A DNA stretch of 64,000 nt. It comes from Sandarakinorhabdus sp. AAP62. GTDB taxonomy: Bacteria > Pseudomonadota > Alphaproteobacteria > Sphingomonadales > Sphingomonadaceae. The DNA lies in assembly GCF_000331225.1 (NCBI RefSeq), contig NZ_ANFY01000005.1, positions 1 through 64,000 on the forward strand, written 5' to 3'. The notes beneath the pieces are model-generated. The model worked only from the letters and a program-made list of their open reading frames with translations, was not told where the DNA came from and made no database searches. The position numbers were made by a program, and so were the translations under genes. Shown here in pieces: positions 22,305 through 30,486 of this stretch. The number at the start of each line of letters is the position of its first letter. Within the stretch, counting starts at the first letter, position 1.

Positions 22305-25202
22305 ATGACGACGAACAACCGCGCTGCAGATCGTGTTCGCTGGCTGGCCCTGCTGGGGGTGGCCTCGCTGGCCATGGTGATGCCGGCCGCGGCGCAAACC
22401 GCGCCGACGACCGCCGATGCCGATCCGGAGGCCGCGGAAGAAACCAGCGTCATCACCGTCACCGGTTCCCGCATCGCCCGTACCGGCTATGATGCGCCAA
22501 CGCCGGTTTCCGTGGTCACCGAGGCTGAACTGAAGGCCGAACCGCAGGCCAATATCGGCGATTATGTGAACACGCTGCCTTCGGTGCGCGGCTCGCAAAG
22601 CTCGTCCACCAACTCGGGTTCGCTGTCCAACGGCCAGGCCGGCATCGCCACGGTCAACCTGCGCAACCTCGGCGCCGCGCGCACGCTGGTGCTGATCGAC
22701 GGGCAGCGATCGGTCGCCTCCACGCCGGTGGGCTTCGTCGATACGCAGACGGTGCCGCAGGGCCTGATCAAGGGCGTTGAAGTCGTCACCGGCGGCGCCT
22801 CGTCGGCCTATGGTTCCGATGCCGTCGCCGGCGTGGTCAACTTCGCGCTCAACCGCGATTTCAAGGGCTTCCGCGCCGAATATGAATTCGGCATCACCGA
22901 TTACGGCGATACGCCCAACCACACGTTCCGCATCACCAGCGGTTTCGATTTCGCCGATGGCCGCGGCAAGGTGCTGCTGGCCGGCGATTATTTCACCCAG
23001 AAGGGCGTTGATACCTATGATCGCCCCTGGCAGCAGAGCGGCTTTTTCCAGATCGACAATCCGGCTTTCGTGCAGGGCAACGGCCAGCCCGAACGCCTGG
23101 TGGGCAGCGGCATCGGCACCTATCAGTTCACGCCCGGCGGCATCATCAACACCGGCCCGTTGCGCGGCACCTATTTTGGCCAGATCACCAACGGCCAGGC
23201 CAGCCTGAACCAGTTCACCTATGGCCCCAATCGCGGCCAGTGGATGATCGGCGGCGATTATCTGATCAGCCGCGATGGCCATCTGAACACCAACAGCCTG
23301 TCGCCCGATGAAGAGCGCGGCAACGTCTTTGGCCGCCTCAGCTTTGAGGTCAGCCCGGCCTTCGTGCCGTTCGTGCAGTACAGCTATTCCGGCTACAACG
23401 GCCGCAGCTTCTACCAGCAGACGCCCAGCGTTGGCGTCACCATCCAGCGCGACAACGCCTTCCTGCCCACCGCGCTGGTGGCCGACATGACAGCGCGCGG
23501 CCTCACCAGCATCTCGATCGGCACCAGCAACAATGGCTTCCCGGCCGCGGGTTCCAACAACACCCGCGAAGTCTATCGCTTCGTTGCCGGCGCCGATGGC
23601 GAATTCGAACTGGGCAAGGGCAGCTGGAAATATGCGGCCTATTATCAGGCCGGTATCGCCCGCACCAACGAACTGCTCACCAACACCTGGCTCAACAGCC
23701 GGGTCAGCCTGGCCCAGGATGCGGTGCGGGCGCCGGCCGGCAACGCCGCCGGCATCGCGGCGGGCACCATCGTCTGCCGCTCCACGCTCACCAACCCGAC
23801 CAACGGCTGCGTTCCGCTGAACCGCATCGGCATCGGCGGCGTGACGCAGGCCGCCATCGATTATGTGTTCAACAACGGCCAGCAGCCGCAGCGTTTCCAG
23901 ACCCTGCGCCAGGACGTGGCGGCGCTGAACATCTCCACCAACGACCTGTTCGACACCTGGGCTGGCCCGGTCAGCTTCGCCTTTGGTGGCGAGTATCGCC
24001 GGGAACGGGTGGATGGCTCGGTCGATCCGCAGTTCAACAGCGGCTGGCTCTACGGCAACTACCTGGTCACCAGGGGCAGCTATACGGTGAAGGAAGCCTT
24101 CGCCGAAACCGTGGTGCCGCTGGCCAAGGGCCTGGATTTCAACGGCGCCGTGCGCGTCACCGATTATTCCACCTCCGGCAGCGTCACCACCTGGAAACTG
24201 GGCGCCACCTGGCAGGTGATCGATGATTTCAAGCTGCGCGTCGTGCGCAGCCGCGACATCCGCGCGCCCAACCTCAACGAACTCTTCGCCCCTGGCACCG
24301 CCCGCACCAACACGGTGAACGTGGCGCAGCCCGGCGGCGGCCAGCGCACCGATCAGTTCCTCGAACAGACCACCGGCAACACCGCACTGCAGCCGGAAAC
24401 GGCACTCACCTGGGGCATCGGCGGCGTCTTCACGCCCAGCTTCCTGCCCGGCTTTGCCGCCTCGGTGGATTATTTCGACATTGATCTTTCGGGCGCGATT
24501 TCCACCATCTCGGCGCAGACCATCACCTCGCTGTGCATCGAACAGAACCGCCAGGATCTGTGCCAGTTCATCACCTTCAACGGCACGCCGGGTGCCGCCA
24601 GCCCGATCACCTCGATCCGGCTGGTGCCGTTCAACTTTGCTTCGGTGAAGGTGCGCGGGATCGATCTGGAAGCCAGCTATCGCTTTGATCTGGGCGGGGG
24701 CAAGGCCACGCTGCGCGGCCTCGTCAGCCACTATATCGACAACATCATCGACAACGGCATCGACGTTGCCCGCGATCTGGCCGGCCAGAATGCCGGCGGC
24801 GGCGATGCCACGCCGTCGTGGAACTATCGCCTCACCGCCAATTACGAGATCGACAGCTGGAGCTTCAACCTCGTCGGCCGCGGCTTCTCGGATGGGGTGT
24901 ACGACAACAACTTCATCGAATGCACCACCGGCTGCCCGGTCTCCACGCCGCAGGCCCGCACCATCAACAACAACCGCATCGCCGGCCAATGGTATGTCGA
25001 TGCCTCCATCACCAAGAAGGTGAAGCTGGGCGGCTCCAAGGTCGATCTGTTCCTCTATGTGCGCAACCTGTTGAACAGCGATCCGGTGCTGGTCGGCAAC
25101 GGCCCGACCGGCAACAACACGCCGGCCTATCCGCAGACCAACCGCAGCTTGTATGATGTGCTGGGCCGCGTGTACCGTATGGGCGTGCGTTTCGAATATT
25201 GA
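22305..25202 (+). CDS. TonB-dependent receptor
   Basis: 965 residues. A signal peptide (WLALLGVASLAMVMPAAAQ) precedes a TonB-box-like SVITVTGSRIART. The plug contains PTPVSVVTEAEL, NIGDYVNTLPSV, NLRNLGAARTLVLIDGQR and VEVVTGGASSAYGSDAVAGVVNF. The barrel ends in VYRMGVRFEY, terminal aromatic. The R-T-L-V-L-I-D-G and GGASSAYGSDAVAGVVNF patterns mark the OmpA-like/CirA-type receptor group abundant in sphingomonads. It is followed after 25 bases by an exported M20-type amidohydrolase, so peptides or an amide-linked compound are plausible ligands (inference). The 239 bases upstream hold no further gene. Confidence 0.94.
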   Translation: MTTNNRAADRVRWLALLGVASLAMVMPAAAQTAPTTADADPEAAEETSVITVTGSRIARTGYDAPTPVSVVTEAELKAEPQANIGDYVNTLPSVRGSQSSSTNSGSLSNGQAGIATVNLRNLGAARTLVLIDGQRSVASTPVGFVDTQTVPQGLIKGVEVVTGGASSAYGSDAVAGVVNFALNRDFKGFRAEYEFGITDYGDTPNHTFRITSGFDFADGRGKVLLAGDYFTQKGVDTYDRPWQQSGFFQIDNPAFVQGNGQPERLVGSGIGTYQFTPGGIINTGPLRGTYFGQITNGQASLNQFTYGPNRGQWMIGGDYLISRDGHLNTNSLSPDEERGNVFGRLSFEVSPAFVPFVQYSYSGYNGRSFYQQTPSVGVTIQRDNAFLPTALVADMTARGLTSISIGTSNNGFPAAGSNNTREVYRFVAGADGEFELGKGSWKYAAYYQAGIARTNELLTNTWLNSRVSLAQDAVRAPAGNAAGIAAGTIVCRSTLTNPTNGCVPLNRIGIGGVTQAAIDYVFNNGQQPQRFQTLRQDVAALNISTNDLFDTWAGPVSFAFGGEYRRERVDGSVDPQFNSGWLYGNYLVTRGSYTVKEAFAETVVPLAKGLDFNGAVRVTDYSTSGSVTTWKLGATWQVIDDFKLRVVRSRDIRAPNLNELFAPGTARTNTVNVAQPGGGQRTDQFLEQTTGNTALQPETALTWGIGGVFTPSFLPGFAASVDYFDIDLSGAISTISAQTITSLCIEQNRQDLCQFITFNGTPGAASPITSIRLVPFNFASVKVRGIDLEASYRFDLGGGKATLRGLVSHYIDNIIDNGIDVARDLAGQNAGGGDATPSWNYRLTANYEIDSWSFNLVGRGFSDGVYDNNFIECTTGCPVSTPQARTINNNRIAGQWYVDASITKKVKLGGSKVDLFLYVRNLLNSDPVLVGNGPTGNNTPAYPQTNRSLYDVLGRVYRMGVRFEY

Positions 25203-25227
25203 TCGAGCCAACAGGGGGGCTTTGACC

Positions 25228-26811
25228 ATGAAGACTAAAACGATGATCGCGGCATTGCTGGCGGCAAGCGTGATGGCCAGTCCGGCGTTCGCGCTGGCCA
25301 CGCCGGCCCAGAAGAAGGTCGCCGCCGAACTGGTCGATGCGCAGGCCAAGCTGGCGCAGGAAATGGTGGACATGGTGTTCAGCTATGCCGAACCCGGTTT
25401 CCAGGAACACAAGACCAGCGAATATCTGACCGGCATCCTGGAAAAGAACGGCTTCACCGTGGTGCGCGGCGCCGCTGGTATCCCGACGGCCTTTACCGCC
25501 ACGTGGAGCAACGGTCCCGGCCCCAAGATTGCGCTGGGCAGTGACATCGATGGCCTGCTCGGCCTGTCGCAATATCCCGGCGTCGTGCAGATGAAGCCGA
25601 TGGTGGAAGGCGGCCCCGGCCACGGCGAAGGCCACAACAGCGGCATGCCGATGATGATCGTCGCCGCCCTGGCCGCCAAGCAGGTGATGGAAAAGAACGG
25701 CATCAAGGGCACGCTGATGCTGTGGCCCGGCGTTGCCGAAGAACTGCTCGCCACCAAGGCCTATTATGTGCGCGCCGGCATGTTCAAGGATGTCGATGCG
25801 TCGATCTTCGCCCACGTTGGCCGCGATCTGGGCACGCAATGGGGCCCGGCCGGCAACAACGGCATGGTCAGCGTGGAATATACGTTCAAGGGCAAGACCG
25901 CCCATGCCGCCGGCCAGCCGTGGGACGGCCGCTCGGCGCTGGATGCCGTGGAACTGATGAACATCGGCTGGAACATGCGGCGCGAGCATCTGCCCGTCAC
26001 CCAGCGCAGCCATTATGTGATCACCGAAGGCGGCGGCCAGCCCAACATCGTGCCGGAAAAGGCCAGCGTCTGGTATTATTTCCGCGAAGGCAATTTCGCC
26101 AAGATCCGCGGCCTTTATGAAATCGGCAACCGCATCGCCGCCGCCGCCGCCATGGCCACCGATACCACGGTGACCAAGCGCACGCTTGGCTATGCCGCGC
26201 CCAATTATGGCAACAAGCCGCTGGCCGAGGCGCTCTATGCCAATATCAAGGCCGTTGGCCTGCCGACATGGAGCGCGGCGGACCAGGGCTTTGCCAAGGC
26301 GATGCAGCAGGCCAACGGGGTGAAGGTGGAACCGCTGGTCACCACGCTCGCCCCGCTTTCCACGCCTGATCTGCGCGGCCAATCGATGGGCGGCGGTTCG
26401 GATGACATCGGCGACATCATGTGGACGGTGCCCACCGTCACCATCCGTTACCCGTCCAACATTCCCAACGCCATTGGCCACAACCGCCAGTCGGCCATCG
26501 CCATGGCGACGCCCATTGCCCACAAGGGCGTGATGGTCGGCGCCAAGGCGGTCGCCATGACCATCCTCGATCTGGCCACCACGCCCAAGATCATTGCGGA
26601 TGCCAAGGCCTATCAGCAGGACGTACAGTTCAAGAGCGACACGTATGACCCGCTGCTGACGGCCGAAGACAAGCCGGCGATCTGGCTGAACGCCGATATC
26701 ATGGCCAAGATGCGGCCGCAGCAGATGCCGTTCTATTATGATCCGGCCAAGTACAAGACCTATCTGGAACAGCTTGGCATCAATTACGAAGACTTTGCCA
26801 AGGTGAAGTGA
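25228..26811 (+). CDS. Exported amidohydrolase, M20 family (AbgB-like)
   Basis: 527 residues with a signal peptide (MIAALLAASVMASPAFA). Catalytic-domain motifs are GSDIDGLLGLSQ, GPGHGEGHNSGMPM with the zinc-binding GHNSG of AbgB-like enzymes, WPGVAEELLATK with the catalytic Glu pair, and FAHVGRD. The dimerisation segment is FKGKTAHAAGQPWDGRSALDAVELM. A further ligand is likely the conserved SMGGGSDDIGDIMW. AbgB-type enzymes split p-aminobenzoyl-glutamate and similar amides; this one acts in the periplasm, and the substrate is unknown. GGGGGG before the ATG at 25228 fixes the start. The operon with the TonB receptor ends at a good terminator. Confidence 0.9.
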   Translation: MKTKTMIAALLAASVMASPAFALATPAQKKVAAELVDAQAKLAQEMVDMVFSYAEPGFQEHKTSEYLTGILEKNGFTVVRGAAGIPTAFTATWSNGPGPKIALGSDIDGLLGLSQYPGVVQMKPMVEGGPGHGEGHNSGMPMMIVAALAAKQVMEKNGIKGTLMLWPGVAEELLATKAYYVRAGMFKDVDASIFAHVGRDLGTQWGPAGNNGMVSVEYTFKGKTAHAAGQPWDGRSALDAVELMNIGWNMRREHLPVTQRSHYVITEGGGQPNIVPEKASVWYYFREGNFAKIRGLYEIGNRIAAAAAMATDTTVTKRTLGYAAPNYGNKPLAEALYANIKAVGLPTWSAADQGFAKAMQQANGVKVEPLVTTLAPLSTPDLRGQSMGGGSDDIGDIMWTVPTVTIRYPSNIPNAIGHNRQSAIAMATPIAHKGVMVGAKAVAMTILDLATTPKIIADAKAYQQDVQFKSDTYDPLLTAEDKPAIWLNADIMAKMRPQQMPFYYDPAKYKTYLEQLGINYEDFAKVK

Positions 26812-26835
26812 GCCTTTGGTGAGCGCAAACGGGAA

Positions 26836-26871
26836 GGGCCGGTGCCGCGAGGTGCCGGCCCTCCTTGTTTT
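26836..26871 (+). terminator. Rho-independent terminator after the amidohydrolase gene
   Basis: GGGCCGGTGCC and GGTGCCGGCCC form an 11-bp stem with two G-T pairs around a GCGA tetraloop, followed by TCCTTGTTTT. It begins 25 bases past the stop codon and separates this operon from the M14 peptidase gene. Confidence 0.75.
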
Positions 26872-26944
26872 GGCCCCCCATGTTTGATCGTTGACGTTTG
26901 AACGGCACAGCGGCACGCCAGCATGGCGTGAGCGGAGAGTGAAG

Positions 26945-29725
26945 ATGATGAAATCGCATTGGCTGTTTGTTTCGGCCGCGTTGCTGGCCCTGCCGGCCGC
27001 CAGCCTCGCGCAGACCGCGCGCGCCACTGCACCTGGGGATTTCTTCAAGCAGCCGCCCGGCACGGATTATTATCTGGCCAACTACACCGAGTATGAGAGC
27101 TATCTGAAGAAGCTGGCGACCGAGTCCGACCGCTTGAAGCTGGTCGATATCGGCAAGTCCGCCGAAGGCCGCACCATGTGGGTGGCGATCGTTTCCACCC
27201 CGGCCAATCTCGCGAAGCTGGAGGAATATCGCCGCATCGCCGAACGCCTGGCGCGGGCCCGCGGCGTGGACGAGGCACAGGCCCGGGCGCTGGCGGCGCA
27301 GGGCAAGGCAGTCGTGTGGATCGATGCCGGCCTGCACGCCACCGAAACCGTCACCGCGCAAGGGCAGATCCAGGTGCTGCACCGCATGCTGACCCAGAAC
27401 GACGCCGAAACCCTGCGCATGCTGGACGAATGCATCATCCTGTTCGGCCACGACAATCCCGACGGCATGGAATTGGTGAGCAATTGGTACATGCGCCACG
27501 CAGACCCGAAAAGCCGGGAATTCGATACGATACCAAGGCTTTACCAGAAATATATCGGCCACGACAATAATCGTGACTCCTATATGGTGCAGATGCCGGA
27601 AACGGAAAATGTCAACCGCGTGCTGTTCCGGCAATGGTATCCGCAGATCGTCTACAACCAGCATCAGACCGGGCCGGACGGCATGGTGGTGTTCGTGCCG
27701 CCGTTCCGCGATCCGTTCAATTACAATTATGATCCGATCGTGATGACATCGCTGAACGAAGTGGGTTCGGCCATGCATTCCCGGTTGATCGCTGAAGGCA
27801 AGGCCGGTTCGGGCATGCGCAGCACGGCGCCCTATTCGACCTGGCACAACGGCATGGAACGCAGCGTCGCCTATTTCCACAACAGCATCGGCCTGCTGAC
27901 CGAGATCATCGGCGGACCCACCCCCACCAGCATTCCGCTGGTGCCATCCACGCAACTGCCGCGCGGCGACATCATGCTGCCGATCAGTCCGCGGCCGTGG
28001 AAGCTGCAGGACACGCTCGACTATCAATGGACGCTGAACCGCGCCGTGCTCGATTATGCCTCGCGCAATCGTGAGCGGCTGTTGTTCAATATCTGGCGGA
28101 TGGGCGCCAACAGCATCGAAAAGGGCAGTCGCGACAGCTGGACAGTGACACCATCCAGGGTCGCCCGCCTGGCCAGTGCCGCGCCGTTCAGGCCGGAAAA
28201 CGGCAGCGACCAGCCCCGCCAGCGCCCCGGCGGCCCCAAGCGGGTGGATCCCAAACTCTACGCCAGCGTGCTGCAGGCACCCGAAGAACGGGATCCGCGC
28301 GCCTATGTCATCCCCGCCGATCAGCGCGATCTGCCGACGGCGATCACGTTCCTGAATGCGCTGATCAAGAACGGCGTGGAGGTGGAACGCGCCACCGCCT
28401 CGTTCACGGCCGCCGGCAAGACCTGGCCGGCCGGCAGCTTCGTGGTGCGCACGGCGCAGGCCTATCGGCCACATGTGCTCGACATGTTCGAGCCGCAGGA
28501 CCATCCCAATGATGTGCCCTATCCGGGCGGTTCACCCACGGCGCCCTATGATGTGGCCGGTTACACGCTGGCCTATCAGATGGGCGTGGCCTTTGATCGT
28601 GTGCTGGAAGATGTGCCCGGCAATTTCACCGCCGTGAACGATCTGATGGCGCCACCCGCCGGCCGCATCACCGGCGACAGCAAGGCCGGAGGGGGCAATG
28701 CCGGCTGGCTGATCGGCCACGAAACCAACAACAGCGCCATCCTGACCAACCGGCTGCTGAAGGCCGGCGTGAAGCCGGCCTGGGTGAAAGAGGCCGTGAC
28801 GCTGGGCAATGAAACGCTGGCGCCCGGTGCCATCTGGGTGCCGGCATCCGGCGCGGCGGGTGCCGTGGTCCGGAAGGCGGTGGCCGAACTGGGCCTGGTC
28901 GCGCATGCCGTTGCCAAGGCGCCGGCCTCGCCCACCATCGGGCTGCGCCCGGTCCGGCTGGGATTGGTGGACCGTTATGGCGGGCTGATGACCGCCGGCT
29001 GGACCCGCTGGCTGCTGGAACAATATGAATTTCCGTTCGAGCTTGTCTATCCGCAGCGCATCGAGGCTGGCGGCCTGAAGCGCAATTTCGATGTGCTGCT
29101 GTTTGTCGATGGCGCGCTGCCCGGGAAGGGCGCCTGGGGCAATGACCGCGCCGCGGCGCAGCCAAAGCCGGAGGACACGCCGGCCGAGTTCAAGGCAATG
29201 ACCGGCAATCTCAGCGATCCGAAAACGGTTCCGGCGGTGGGCGATTTCCTGCGCGGCGGTGGTGCCGTGGTCGCCATCGGCGGCTCGGCCCGTTTCGCAG
29301 AGCTGTTCGGCGCGCCGCTGGCGCTGGCGCAGCGCCGGATCGAGAATGGCGAGGAACGGCCGCTCGATACCAGGAATTTCTTCATTCCGGGATCGGTGCT
29401 GCGGGCCCAGGTCGATCATCGCCAGCCGCTGGCCTATGGCCTGCCCTCGGAAGTGGATATCTTCTTCAATCGCTCTCCCACCTTCGTGCCGGCCGCCGGC
29501 CAAGGCACGGCAACGCAAGTCAGCTGGTTCGAGAACAAGGCCGTGCTGCGCAGCGGCTGGGCGGTGGGCCAGGAAAAACTGGCCGGCACGATCGCCGTGG
29601 CCGACATTGATGTTGGCCGCGGCAAATTGTTCGTGATGGGCCCCGAAATCGTGCAGCGCGCCCAGGCCTATGGCACGTTCAAGTTCCTGTTCAACGCGCT
29701 GCATTATGGTGGTGCCGCGCGTTGA
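26945..29725 (+). CDS. Exported M14-family zinc carboxypeptidase
   Basis: About 926 residues. A signal peptide (WLFVSAALLALPAASLAQ) precedes YTEYESYLKKLATESDRLKLVDIGKSAEGRT, the standard M14 opening. The zinc motif HATE lies in WIDAGLHATETVTAQG, with a downstream ILFGHDNPDGMELVSNWYMR and YNQHQTG that may supply the third His ligand. The C-terminal half (from about 560) contains VDRYGGLMTAGWTRWLLEQ and DVLLFVDGAL, the glutamine-amidotransferase-like domain seen in large members of this family. GGAGAG precedes ATG 26945; a second ATG follows directly. It acts on peptides outside the cytoplasm and joins the other peptidases around it. Confidence 0.9.
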   Translation: MMKSHWLFVSAALLALPAASLAQTARATAPGDFFKQPPGTDYYLANYTEYESYLKKLATESDRLKLVDIGKSAEGRTMWVAIVSTPANLAKLEEYRRIAERLARARGVDEAQARALAAQGKAVVWIDAGLHATETVTAQGQIQVLHRMLTQNDAETLRMLDECIILFGHDNPDGMELVSNWYMRHADPKSREFDTIPRLYQKYIGHDNNRDSYMVQMPETENVNRVLFRQWYPQIVYNQHQTGPDGMVVFVPPFRDPFNYNYDPIVMTSLNEVGSAMHSRLIAEGKAGSGMRSTAPYSTWHNGMERSVAYFHNSIGLLTEIIGGPTPTSIPLVPSTQLPRGDIMLPISPRPWKLQDTLDYQWTLNRAVLDYASRNRERLLFNIWRMGANSIEKGSRDSWTVTPSRVARLASAAPFRPENGSDQPRQRPGGPKRVDPKLYASVLQAPEERDPRAYVIPADQRDLPTAITFLNALIKNGVEVERATASFTAAGKTWPAGSFVVRTAQAYRPHVLDMFEPQDHPNDVPYPGGSPTAPYDVAGYTLAYQMGVAFDRVLEDVPGNFTAVNDLMAPPAGRITGDSKAGGGNAGWLIGHETNNSAILTNRLLKAGVKPAWVKEAVTLGNETLAPGAIWVPASGAAGAVVRKAVAELGLVAHAVAKAPASPTIGLRPVRLGLVDRYGGLMTAGWTRWLLEQYEFPFELVYPQRIEAGGLKRNFDVLLFVDGALPGKGAWGNDRAAAQPKPEDTPAEFKAMTGNLSDPKTVPAVGDFLRGGGAVVAIGGSARFAELFGAPLALAQRRIENGEERPLDTRNFFIPGSVLRAQVDHRQPLAYGLPSEVDIFFNRSPTFVPAAGQGTATQVSWFENKAVLRSGWAVGQEKLAGTIAVADIDVGRGKLFVMGPEIVQRAQAYGTFKFLFNALHYGGAAR

Positions 29726-29735
29726 ATCAGGCGTT

Positions 29736-30479
29736 TCAGCCTGCCGCGCCGTCCGCTTCCGCGATGATGAGGCGGTAGCCGGCATCATGGCTCTGCTGCG
29801 TGCGCAGTTCGCCATGGTGCCGATCCCACGCGCCTGAATCGAGGTCATCCGCCAGCCGGGCCAGCCCAGCCTCCAGGCCCGGCAGCGCCCAGAAGGACGA
29901 ACTGCCTGACCGGATGCGCGCGTCGAGATAGGCTTCGGGTCGCCGCCAATAGGCATAGAGAAAGCCATCGGTGCAATCGTGCGGCACCCACAAGGGCTCG
30001 CTGCGAACGGGGCCCAGCCAGCTGGCATAATCGGCCATGGCCGGCATCTGCGCCTCATCCAGCCGCGCCAGTTCCGGCAGATAATCCGTCAGCCACGGGC
30101 GCTGCGCCGGATCGAAGGTGAGCAGCACGATGCGCCCCTTCGTCACCCGCCGCACCTCGCGCAGGCCGGCCGCCTTGTCGGGCCAGTGATGGATGGTCAG
30201 GATCGCCATCGCCGCATCGAACGCCTTGTCGGCAAAGGGCAATGCATCGGCGCTGGCCTGCACCACGGCCGCAGCCGGCTGCCGGCGCTTGCGGATCATT
30301 TCGATGGAGGGCTCGACGGCGGTGACATCGCGATCGGTCGGCTCATAGGATCCGGTGCCGGCGCCGACATTGATCACCGTCCGCGCCGGCCCCAGCGCCT
30401 GCGCAATGGCTGCCGCAATCCGCGGATCGGGGATGCGCAGATCGGCATAGTTGATCCCGATCGTGTCGTAACGAGTCAT
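29736..30479 (-). CDS. SAM-dependent methyltransferase (class I)
   Basis: 247 residues, cytoplasmic. Motif I is VINVGAGTGSYEP, motif II TAVEPSIEMI, then VVQASADALPFADKAFDAAMAILTIHHWPDKAAGLREVRRV, the UbiE/COQ5-type pattern, and GRIVLLTFDP. The substrate is not predictable. It follows the metalloprotease gene after 7 bases on the same strand and was probably transcribed with it. The ATG at 30479 was chosen because the frame upstream lies inside the protease gene's end. Confidence 0.9.
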   Translation of the reverse strand: MTRYDTIGINYADLRIPDPRIAAAIAQALGPARTVINVGAGTGSYEPTDRDVTAVEPSIEMIRKRRQPAAAVVQASADALPFADKAFDAAMAILTIHHWPDKAAGLREVRRVTKGRIVLLTFDPAQRPWLTDYLPELARLDEAQMPAMADYASWLGPVRSEPLWVPHDCTDGFLYAYWRRPEAYLDARIRSGSSSFWALPGLEAGLARLADDLDSGAWDRHHGELRTQQSHDAGYRLIIAEADGAAG

Positions 30480-30486
30480 GGCTGGC